Shown here: positions 1 to 5,972 of the stretch, in pieces
How positions within the stretch are numbered: position 1 is the stretch's first letter
How the letters are laid out: every line of letters begins with the position of its first letter
Assembly (NCBI GenBank): GCA_964537205.1
Contig: CAZHZH010000069.1
Coordinates: forward strand, 1-14,563
Length of the DNA stretch: 14,563 bases
Source of the DNA: Colivivens sp964537205
Lineage (GTDB): Bacteria > Bacteroidota > Bacteroidia > Bacteroidales > Bacteroidaceae
Reading direction: 5' to 3'
Program-made: the position numbers and the translations under genes
Notes under the pieces: model-generated
What the model saw: only the letters and a program-made list of their open reading frames with translations
Database searches by the model: none
What the model was told of the DNA's origin: nothing

Positions 1-518
1 AAGTTGATTGTGACGTTGAGGTTCACAGTCTGGTTGTTGTACTCAATCAAGAGTGTGGTTGAGTAGGAGTCACCAGCTTGGTTTGCCTGTGGGTACTGGC
101 CTACAAACACCTCAAATGCGTCTTCATTGGCGTTCCACGCCACTTCGTTGTACCATACGGAGTTGTTGCCCCAGCTTGTTGTAACTGAAACGCTGTCCAT
201 CCAGAATCCACCAGCTTCACCCTGTGTGTAGTCATCGGATTTTACAGTGTCGTTAGGAACGTTGTAGATGATAGACTTAACGTCCAATGAGTCAACGCTC
301 CAATTCTCATACCAATAGTTAAGATCCTTCACGAATGTCGCTGTGTCTGTTCCGAGTGCCGTAGCGATTTCGGAGAGGGAGAACGTGATGGTTTTACCGT
401 CATATTTCGAATCTGACGGATACACATCAGCGGACCCTGTGAATGTGGTTTGTGCTGATACACTTGTGGCAAACATCATCGCCACAAGCGCCAAGAAAGA
501 TGTAATTGATTTTCTCAT
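1..518 (-). CDS. Secreted protein, N-terminal part (DUF4859-like), cut by window edge
   Basis: An open frame of 172 codons starts at the ATG complementary to 516-518 and leaves the window at base 1 with no stop. Residues 1-22 (MRKSITSFLALVAMMFATSV, then SA) form a clear signal peptide, with cleavage expected before QTT; no lipobox cysteine follows, so the product is probably periplasmic or secreted rather than lipidated. The visible mature part is rich in Trp, Asn, Thr and Ser and looks all-beta. From about residue 103 the pattern GGFWMDS, then TSWGNNSVWYNE, then FEVFVGQYPQ, then a final beta strand resembles the DUF4859 domain of Bacteroidota secreted proteins; this is recalled from the family pattern and not searched. 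The start is supported by a strong Bacteroidota promoter about 95 bp upstream. Function unknown. It is separated from rlmH by 282 bp and is its own transcription unit. Confidence 0.8.
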   Translation of the reverse strand, partial: MRKSITSFLALVAMMFATSVSAQTTFTGSADVYPSDSKYDGKTITFSLSEIATALGTDTATFVKDLNYWYENWSVDSLDVKSIIYNVPNDTVKSDDYTQGEAGGFWMDSVSVTTSWGNNSVWYNEVAWNANEDAFEVFVGQYPQANQAGDSYSTTLLIEYNNQTVNLNVTIN

Positions 519-612
519 AGAAAATGTTGTTAATTAGTATTGTTTGTTAATTCATCACCTTATTTATATATATGTCCAGACGAGGCAGTAATCCCGTTTC
601 CACATATCGGGT

Positions 613-644
613 CAAAGTTACGAATTGTTTGTGTAATAGCCAAA
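613..644 (-). promoter_or_regulatory. Bacteroidota-type promoter for the secreted protein gene
   Basis: On the minus strand TTTG (complement of 641-644) is followed after exactly 20 bp by TAACTTTG (complement of 613-620). This matches the primary sigma factor consensus of Bacteroidota, TTTG, about 19-21 bp, TAnnTTTG. Transcription would start near 605, giving a leader of roughly 88 nt before the ATG at 518. It is the best match to the consensus in the window. Confidence 0.75.
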
Positions 645-681
645 GTTCGAAGTGAAATAAATTAACAGAAGGCGATTTTTC

Positions 682-756
682 CACAGCCGAATGTTTGTTT
701 TGCAATGTCGTGTTTGCATTTTGCCTGCATACACCTTTCACGGACAATCGGCTGTG
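682..756. repeat. Long-range 9-bp inverted repeat downstream of rlmH
   Basis: CACAGCCGA (682-690) and TCGGCTGTG (748-756) are exact reverse complements separated by 57 bases. A nested stem, TGCAA (701-705) with TTGCA (714-718) around an 8-base loop, lies inside. No T-run follows on either strand, so this is not a classical intrinsic terminator. It could form in the 3' untranslated region of the relA-rlmH message or be a small intergenic repeat. I see no other feature in the rlmH-to-secreted-gene gap apart from the promoter at 613-644. Confidence 0.4.
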
Positions 757-800
757 CCTCGGCATTCGAAACAAGTTTTGACTGCCCCCGGCTTGTACGG

Positions 801-1274
801 TCACTCGTGATGATAGCGTTCGCCTTTTATGATTGTGAACGCCCGATAGAGTTGTTCCACGAATATCATCCGCACCATTTGGTGTGAGAATGTCATGCGG
901 GAGAGCGACAACTTTTCGTCCGCACGCTCGTAAACTTCTGTGGCGAACCCGTATGGACCTCCGATGACAAACACTATGCGGCGGGTGGCGGTCTGCTGTT
1001 TTTTCGCAATCCACGAAGCCAGTTCGGTGCTGCTCAGCTCCTTTCCATGCTCATCGAGCAGTGTGACATAGTCGTTGTCGTTGACTTGCCTCAGTATCAA
1101 GGACGCCTCCTGCTTTTTTTGTTGTTCCTGTGACAACGCCTTTGTCCCTTTCAACTCCGGAATGGTAATGATTTCAAACTGGCAGTAGTGTGCGAGCCGC
1201 TCTGTGTAGTCGGCTATGATAGTTTGATACTCTCTCGCGTTTGTCTTGCCTACTTGTAACAGCGCAATCTTCAT
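801..1274 (-). CDS. rlmH: 23S rRNA (pseudouridine1915-N3)-methyltransferase RlmH
   Basis: A protein of 157 residues, the usual length for RlmH, a small SPOUT-class methyltransferase that uses S-adenosylmethionine to methylate N3 of pseudouridine 1915 in helix 69 of 23S rRNA on assembled 70S ribosomes. Visible family marks are LDEHGK at 73-78, the SAM-binding knot segment IGGPYGF at 104-110, SHQMVR at 130-135, and the C-terminal run YRAFTIIKGERYHHE ending the protein, with the tyrosine-histidine-histidine tail typical of the family. The ATG overlaps the relA-like stop codon (ATGA at 1274-1271), so translation is probably coupled to the upstream gene and there is no separate promoter. No clear intrinsic terminator follows; only the long-range inverted repeat at 682-756 is seen. 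Length and all motifs are intact. Confidence 0.96.
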   Translation of the reverse strand: MKIALLQVGKTNAREYQTIIADYTERLAHYCQFEIITIPELKGTKALSQEQQKKQEASLILRQVNDNDYVTLLDEHGKELSSTELASWIAKKQQTATRRIVFVIGGPYGFATEVYERADEKLSLSRMTFSHQMVRMIFVEQLYRAFTIIKGERYHHE

Positions 1275-3475
1275 CTTGACACGTTCTTTACGCCTTTGAC
1301 GGCCTTTATTTTCTTGATGAGCTGGTTGAGCCGTTTGTTGTCGTCGATCATTATGGTGAGGTTGCCGGCGAACAGTCCGTCCTCCGACGACTTGACGTCG
1401 ATTCCACGCAGCAGTGTGTTCTGCTCTTTGTCGATGATGCTCGTTATGTTGTTGATGATGCCCACATTGTCGTTCCCGACGATACGCAATGTTATAGAGA
1501 ACTGACCGTTGCTCTTTTCCGCCCAGTTGACATCGATGGCACGGTAGCCCATGGTCTCAAGCAGGTGTTTGCAGTTAGGGCAGCCCTTGCGGTGGATGGT
1601 TATGCCGCGGCTGATGGTTACGAACCCTACAATGTCATCACCGTAAATAGGGTTGCAACATTTTGCGAGAGTGTATTGCACTCCTTTTATATTATCACCA
1701 ATGAGCAGCACGTCTTTGCCTGCCGCCCGCGCTTGATCGTTTTCAGTGTTTAGCTTGTAGGTCGACGCGCTTATCACGTCTGCCGTAGGAAGCTCGTTGT
1801 TCGCCCTCTTTTGTTCCTCGATGTATGCGTCGATCACCTTGTCAGTGCCGATAACCTCGCTTGCCAACGCTCTGTAGAATTCGGTTACGTTCTTGTAACC
1901 CAAGCGTTTGATGGCCTTCATCAGAATCGGTTCCTCATAGTCAATCTTCCGGTTCTTGAACTTGCGCTCTATGGTTTCTTTCGCATAGATGGCGGCGTGT
2001 TGCTCCTGTTCGTTCAAGCTTTGGCGGATCTTGCTTTTCGCCTTCGATGTGATGGCATAGTTGAGCCAGTCGCTGTTTGGCAGTTGGTTGGGGCTGGTGA
2101 GAATCTCTACCTGGTCACCTGTCTTCAGCTTTGTGCGTACTGGGACGTTCTTGCCGTTGACCTTTCCTCCGTTGCAGTGCAGACCCACGTTTGTGTGTAT
2201 CTTGAAAGCGAAGTCGAGCAGGGTGGAGCCTTTGGGCAGTTTGAAGAGGTCGCCCTTCGGGGTGAAGACGAACACCTCGTCGCTGTAGAGGTCTACTTTG
2301 AATTGGTCCACAAGTTGCTCGTCGGGAGTCTGGGCTTCAAGAGCGGAGCGAATGTCTTTCAGCCAGTCTTCCAACTTCGCACCGCTGTCCTTCACTCCCT
2401 TGTATCTCCAATGGGCGGCGAGTCCGTGTTCTGCGATGTCATCCATGCGCTCAGTGCGTATCTGCACCTCAACCCATTTGCCTTCGGGACCCATGACCGT
2501 GGTGTGCAGGCTTTCATATCCGTTGCTTTTAGGCACGCTGAGCCAGTCGCGCAACCGCTTTGGGTTAGGGCGGTACATGTCGGTGACTATGCTGTAGACT
2601 TGCCAGCAATCTTGCTTTTCCCGTTCGGGAGGCGAGTCGAGTATGATGCGGATGGCGAACAAGTCGTATATGCCTTCGAACGCGCACTTCTGCTTTTTCA
2701 TCTTTTGCCAGATGGAGTGTATGCTCTTTGTGCGGCCTTTCATGTGGAATTTCAGTCCTGCCGCCTCCAGCTTGTCCCCAATAGGACCGATGAACTTCTC
2801 GATGTATTCATCGCGCGCACGTTTTGTGGCGTTGAGCTTTTCCTTGATCATATAGAAGGTGTCGGTCTCAAGGTACTTCAGCGACAGGTCCTCCAATTCC
2901 GACTTTATGAGATAGAGTCCGAGTTTGTGTGCCAGTGGAGCATAGAGGAAACTGGCTTCCTTGGCCACTTTCTTCCTGTCTTCGTCGGTTCCGCGCTCTT
3001 TTATTTGCCGCATCAAGTTCACACGGTCGGCAATGATGATGAATATAACCCTCATGTCTTCCGCAAACGAAAGTAGCAAGTCGCGGAAGTTCTCCGTTTC
3101 CACGCTCGGGCTTTTGGCGTACAGGCTGTTCACTTTCAGCAGGCCGTGAATGATCCGCATTACATCCTCGCCAAACGTATCCTTTATCTGCTGCTCGGAA
3201 ACAAAACCGCGCCGGACATACTCGTGCAGGAGTATGCTGATGACGATCGCCCGGCTGGCGCCGATTTCCTCGATGGTTATCAAGGCGGTCTGGAGGTCGA
3301 AGAGTATGGGGTTGAGTCCGAACACCCGTTCCAGTTCGCTGTCCGTGTTGACATCCTTCGCATGGGTTAATACGATCTTGCCTATGTTTTCTTGATCTTC
3401 CTTGCTGATGATGTCGGCTGTAAGACCCTGCACCTTGTGCAGCGTGTCTATAATCGTTTCCGTGTCTGTATTCAT
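1271..3475 (-). CDS. relA: RelA/SpoT-family (p)ppGpp synthetase with degenerate hydrolase domain
   Basis: A long RelA/SpoT homologue of 734 residues that makes (p)ppGpp from ATP and GTP or GDP in the stringent response. Domains in order: an HD-type region (about 40-190), synthetase (about 245-357), TGS (about 400-462), a zinc-finger-like region (Cys606, Cys607, Cys632, Cys635) and a C-terminal ACT domain (about 660-734). The synthetase keeps its key parts: RTKSIHSIWQKM, YDLFAIRI with the Mg-binding Asp271, NGYESLHTTV and EVQIRT with Glu336. The HD region looks dead: the HD pair is HE (84-85), the following ED-type acidic motif is replaced by YVRRG, and the first metal-binding His (HP motif) is absent, although ADR at 149-151 remains. 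The loop RLRD (307-310) is of the basic RxKD type found in bifunctional Rel enzymes, not the acidic EXDD of enterobacterial RelA. I infer a synthetase-only enzyme. The symbol relA is by function; a family name such as rsh would also fit. Confidence 0.93.
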   Translation of the reverse strand: MNTDTETIIDTLHKVQGLTADIISKEDQENIGKIVLTHAKDVNTDSELERVFGLNPILFDLQTALITIEEIGASRAIVISILLHEYVRRGFVSEQQIKDTFGEDVMRIIHGLLKVNSLYAKSPSVETENFRDLLLSFAEDMRVIFIIIADRVNLMRQIKERGTDEDRKKVAKEASFLYAPLAHKLGLYLIKSELEDLSLKYLETDTFYMIKEKLNATKRARDEYIEKFIGPIGDKLEAAGLKFHMKGRTKSIHSIWQKMKKQKCAFEGIYDLFAIRIILDSPPEREKQDCWQVYSIVTDMYRPNPKRLRDWLSVPKSNGYESLHTTVMGPEGKWVEVQIRTERMDDIAEHGLAAHWRYKGVKDSGAKLEDWLKDIRSALEAQTPDEQLVDQFKVDLYSDEVFVFTPKGDLFKLPKGSTLLDFAFKIHTNVGLHCNGGKVNGKNVPVRTKLKTGDQVEILTSPNQLPNSDWLNYAITSKAKSKIRQSLNEQEQHAAIYAKETIERKFKNRKIDYEEPILMKAIKRLGYKNVTEFYRALASEVIGTDKVIDAYIEEQKRANNELPTADVISASTYKLNTENDQARAAGKDVLLIGDNIKGVQYTLAKCCNPIYGDDIVGFVTISRGITIHRKGCPNCKHLLETMGYRAIDVNWAEKSNGQFSITLRIVGNDNVGIINNITSIIDKEQNTLLRGIDVKSSEDGLFAGNLTIMIDDNKRLNQLIKKIKAVKGVKNVSR

Positions 3476-3503
3476 ATCGCGCGCTTCACATTCAAATCAG
3501 TTG

Positions 3504-3524
3504 CAAATGTACAGATAAAATCTG
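3504..3524 (-). promoter_or_regulatory. Promoter of relA-rlmH with abutting palindrome
   Basis: The minus strand reads TACATTTG (complement of 3504-3511), a full match to the -7 consensus, about 28 bp before the relA-like ATG, so the leader would be only about 20 nt. The -33 box is poor. Directly upstream of the -7 box lies the perfect dyad CAGAT-AAA-ATCTG (3512-3524), inside the spacer where a repressor or activator could bind. The operator role is inference. Confidence 0.55.
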
Positions 3525-3721
3525 AAAGTCGGAATACTTTGTGCGAAATTATTATTCGCCCATGCACCGGCATTGCTATATATATAATAAGGTGTATATA
3601 GTTTTGTAGGTGAGAAGAAGGGCTGTCGGATGTCTTTATGGCTACTGGTATTATTCTACTTGATGACCGTCGTCGGTTGACTGTAGGTCGTGACTTCCGA
3701 AAAGCTGGCTGGTAGCCTGCT

Positions 3722-3760
3722 CCGAAGAAAACGAAAGAGCCCCATTTCGCAATGAGGCTC
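3722..3760 (-). terminator. Intrinsic terminator of eno
   Basis: Read on the minus strand, GAGCCTCATT-GCGA-AATGGGGCTC (complement of 3737-3760) forms a 10-bp stem with one G-U pair and a 4-base loop, followed directly by the T-rich tail TTTCGTTTTCTT. It lies about 90 bases after the enolase stop codon and should separate eno from relA transcription. Confidence 0.8.
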
Positions 3761-3849
3761 GTTCTAAAGTATGGTTTATTCATTATATGCAAAAATCAAT
3801 CAGGTACACAGTATAAAACCTGTTGATTTACCACTGCGCAGGTATAATG

Positions 3850-5157
3850 TCATTTGATTTTCTTGTAACCGTATTTTGCTACGCTGCCAAGTTCTTCCTC
3901 GATGCGGATGAGTTGGTTGTACTTAGCCATACGGTCGGTACGTGACATTGAACCTGTCTTGATCTGACCAGAGTTTGTAGCAACTGCTATGTCAGCTATA
4001 GTAGTATCCTCTGTTTCGCCTGAACGGTGTGAAGTTACGGTTGTATAGCCGTGACGGTGTGCCATCTCGATTGCGTCGAGAGTTTCACTGAGTGAACCGA
4101 TCTGGTTGACTTTGATAAGGATTGAGTTTGCCGCACCCATGGCGATTCCTTTTTGCAGGAACTTGACGTTTGTAACGAACAAGTCGTCGCCTACGAGTTG
4201 GCAACGGTCACCAATACGCTTTGTGAGTTTCACCCAATTGTCCCAGTCGTTCTCGTCGAGTCCGTCCTCGATAGAGTCGATAGGGTATTTGTTGATAAGC
4301 TCTTCGAGGTATGCGATTTGCTCGTCAGCACTGAGTTTCTTTCCGTTAGGGTCTTTCTTCTTTCCATTCTTGAGCTGGCGGTAGTCATAGTAATACTGAC
4401 CATTCTCAACTACGGCGAATTCAGAAGAAGCGCAGTCCATGGCGATCTTCACATCCTTGCCCGGTTCGTAACCTGCGTCCTTGATAGCTTGGCAGATAGA
4501 GTCGAGAGCGTCTTCAACACCATCGAGGTTTGGAGCGAAACCACCCTCATCGCCTACAGCTGTGGACAGACCACGACTCTTTAGGATTTTTGCGAGGTGA
4601 TGGAATACTTCGGCTCCCATGCGTACGGCCTCTCTGAGTGTAGGGGCTCCAACTGGGCGAATCATGAATTCCTGGAATGCGATAGGAGCGTCGGAGTGTG
4701 CTCCACCATTGATGATATTCATCATTGGAACAGGGAGAACGTATGCATTCGCTCCACCGATGTAGCGATAGAGAGGAATGTTAAGAGAGTTGGCCGCTGC
4801 GTGAGCGACAGCGAGCGAAACACCCAGAATGGCGTTGGCTCCAAGCTTGCTCTTTGTAGGAGTTCCATCGAGCTCAAGCATCTTTTGGTCGATTGCGCGC
4901 TGTTCAAGCACGTTCCAACCGATAAGAGCAGGAGCGATTACTTTATTCACGTTCTCAACTGCCTTGAGTGTGCCTTTTCCAAGATAACGGTTTTTATCTC
5001 CGTCGCGTAGTTCCAACGCTTCGTTTTCACCTGTGCTGGCGCCAGATGGTACAGCTGCACGTCCTAAAACTCCATTTTCAAGAACTACGTCTACCTCTAC
5101 AGTCGGGTTGCCACGTGAGTCGAGGATTTCACGTCCGACGATTTTTTGAATCTTCAT
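3850..5157 (-). CDS. eno: Enolase (phosphopyruvate hydratase)
   Basis: A 435-residue enolase, the cytoplasmic glycolytic enzyme that interconverts 2-phosphoglycerate and phosphoenolpyruvate with Mg2+. The N-terminal domain starts MKIQKIVGREILDSRGNPTV and carries the mobile loop SGASTGENEALELRDGD (38-54). The barrel domain shows GDEGGFAPN with catalytic Glu204, Mg ligands Asp241 (MDCASSE), Glu297 (SIEDG) and Asp324 (GDD), the general base Lys349 in LIKVNQIGSLSET, and SHRSGETED (376-384). The segment GGAHSDAPIAFQEFM (151-165) is the form I associate with Bacteroidota enolases. Nothing is missing. It is transcribed alone: its own promoter lies at 5246-5276 and a strong terminator follows the stop. 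Length is normal, with a short basic tail (YGYKKIK). Confidence 0.98.
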   Translation of the reverse strand: MKIQKIVGREILDSRGNPTVEVDVVLENGVLGRAAVPSGASTGENEALELRDGDKNRYLGKGTLKAVENVNKVIAPALIGWNVLEQRAIDQKMLELDGTPTKSKLGANAILGVSLAVAHAAANSLNIPLYRYIGGANAYVLPVPMMNIINGGAHSDAPIAFQEFMIRPVGAPTLREAVRMGAEVFHHLAKILKSRGLSTAVGDEGGFAPNLDGVEDALDSICQAIKDAGYEPGKDVKIAMDCASSEFAVVENGQYYYDYRQLKNGKKKDPNGKKLSADEQIAYLEELINKYPIDSIEDGLDENDWDNWVKLTKRIGDRCQLVGDDLFVTNVKFLQKGIAMGAANSILIKVNQIGSLSETLDAIEMAHRHGYTTVTSHRSGETEDTTIADIAVATNSGQIKTGSMSRTDRMAKYNQLIRIEEELGSVAKYGYKKIK

Positions 5158-5245
5158 AACTTTAATCTCTTTAAAATATATCTAAATAAAAACATTAATA
5201 AATTGATGTCTTATTGATACCTTGGTTTCCGTTATTTTGCGGTTG

Positions 5246-5276
5246 CAAAGGTATGAATAATCATTTATACGGAAAA
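5246..5276 (-). promoter_or_regulatory. Promoter of eno
   Basis: The minus strand reads TACCTTTG (complement of 5246-5253), a full match to the Bacteroidota -7 box, with TTTT (complement of 5273-5276) 19 bp upstream as an imperfect -33 box. Transcription would start near 5239, giving an AT-rich leader of about 80 nt without a Shine-Dalgarno sequence. Confidence 0.65.
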
Positions 5277-5390
5277 TACCCAAAACAGATGTAAGAGTGG
5301 GGAAACTATGACCGCTTTGAACTAAACAGTTCTCTACATTGATTTTTTGATACCTAATTTTGAGTAATCCGCCAGGGTGGTTCCCTATGA

Positions 5391-5777
5391 TTATTTGTGG
5401 GCCTTATAGTATTCGTATGCCGCCTTCATGTTAGCTTTTACGGCTTTGCTGCTAAAAGTGGCGCCTGTGACACCGTCTATGGTCTCGTATTTGTCAAACT
5501 TGAGTCCGGCGTATTTTGGAAGCATGCCGTCTTGTACGGTCTTGAAGTATTTTGGTGTTTCCTGGTTGGCGGCCGCTTCAACTTTTACTATCTTGTCTTT
5601 CTTGACTGTGACGATCAACGGAACTTGTCCCTTGAATCCTTTTGCGTCACATATAGTCGCCGTATTGATGACGTAAGTACCTTTGTCCTTGGTCATCACG
5701 TCTTGTTTTTTTGTCTGCTGTGCCGACATTGTACCAGTCGCCAAAAGCAAGGCTGATAATAGAAAAATTTTAATCAT
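5391..5777 (-). CDS. Small exported FMN-binding-domain protein
   Basis: A 128-residue protein with a signal peptide (MIKIFLLSALLLATGTMSA, cleavage before QQ near residue 19) and one FMN_bind domain filling the rest (PF04205 type, as in NqrC and RnfG). Matching family features are KGFKGQVPLIVTVKKDKIVK (47-66), the NQETP turn (71-75) and the C-terminal DGVTGATFSSKAV (101-113). In NqrC and RnfG the threonine of this [S/T]GAT motif is covalently flavinylated by ApbE, so Thr107 is the expected FMN site and the product is likely a periplasmic or surface electron carrier. No haem, Fe-S or membrane domain is present, so its redox partners must be encoded elsewhere. It lies 195 bp downstream of atpG with its own promoter-like box (5928-5935) and a structured leader, so it is probably not simply the last gene of the atp operon. 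No clear terminator follows. Confidence 0.85.
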   Translation of the reverse strand: MIKIFLLSALLLATGTMSAQQTKKQDVMTKDKGTYVINTATICDAKGFKGQVPLIVTVKKDKIVKVEAAANQETPKYFKTVQDGMLPKYAGLKFDKYETIDGVTGATFSSKAVKANMKAAYEYYKAHK

Positions 5778-5821
5778 ACAATTATATGTTTATAGGTTAT
5801 GGATGTCCTTGTTTTTTTAGT

Positions 5822-5922
5822 GGAACACCAATCAGCCTTGTGGCATGACAGGGGACTACGGCTGCGTCATGGCATAGCTCAAGCGAGCTTGGCTCTGCTC
5901 ATTTGACTTGCGTGGTTGTTCC
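5822..5922 (-). ncRNA. Candidate structured leader RNA upstream of the FMN-binding protein gene
   Basis: On the minus strand the first bases of the predicted transcript, GGAACAaCCA (complement of 5913-5922), pair with TGGTGTTCC (complement of 5822-5830) to make a 9-bp closing stem with one bulged A. Inside are a hairpin AGCTC-GCTT-GAGCT, a stem CATGAC/GTCATG with a 16-base loop, and CAGCC in that loop, which can pair with GGCTG just downstream to give an H-type pseudoknot. A 7-codon frame (ATG at 5902 to TGA at 5879) is also present. The element starts about where the -7 box at 5928-5935 places the transcription start. I do not recognise it as a known riboswitch; it may instead be a dispersed repeat. 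Folding was done by eye. Confidence 0.4.
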
Positions 5923-5927
5923 GGCTG

Positions 5928-5935
5928 CAAAGTTA
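5928..5935 (-). promoter_or_regulatory. -7 box for the FMN-binding protein gene
   Basis: The minus strand reads TAACTTTG (complement of 5928-5935), a full match to TAnnTTTG. The expected start near 5921 coincides with the first base of the closing stem of the leader RNA. The -33 region is A-rich and has no good TTTG, so activity may need an activator. Confidence 0.55.
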
Positions 5936-5972
5936 ATAATTTTTTTTGAAGAACATTCATTTGTAGATTAAT

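Larger units (their letters stand above)
3476..3849. other. Intergenic region between eno and relA
   Basis: This 374-bp gap has no convincing gene. An open frame of 106 codons on the minus strand (3472-3792) runs through the eno terminator hairpin and the relA promoter, has no family resemblance and is rejected. The region holds the eno terminator (3722-3760), an AT-rich stretch with a run of alternating TA around 3582-3600, and the relA promoter with its dyad (3504-3524). Confidence 0.7.

Noticed and set aside
547..1014. Open frame of 155 codons on the minus strand overlapping rlmH
   Set aside because: It is a shifted frame of the rlmH end plus non-coding sequence, with no domain pattern.
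1811..3076. Open frame of 421 codons on the plus strand, opposite relA
   Set aside because: It lies wholly antisense to an intact, clearly conserved gene, has no family pattern, and is explained by codon bias of the real gene.
560..3605. Similar AT-rich motif (TATATATA then AATAAGGTG) near 560-580 and 3582-3600
   Set aside because: Low-complexity sequence of the kind expected in AT-rich intergenic regions; opposite orientation and no shared gene context.
3472..3792. Open frame of 106 codons on the minus strand between eno and relA
   Set aside because: It crosses the eno terminator hairpin and the relA promoter, overlaps the relA start, and resembles no protein family.
5320..5390. Small hairpins (AGGG/CCCT, GAACT/AGTTC) after the FMN-binding gene
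   Set aside because: Short stems without a T-run, so no terminator call is justified.
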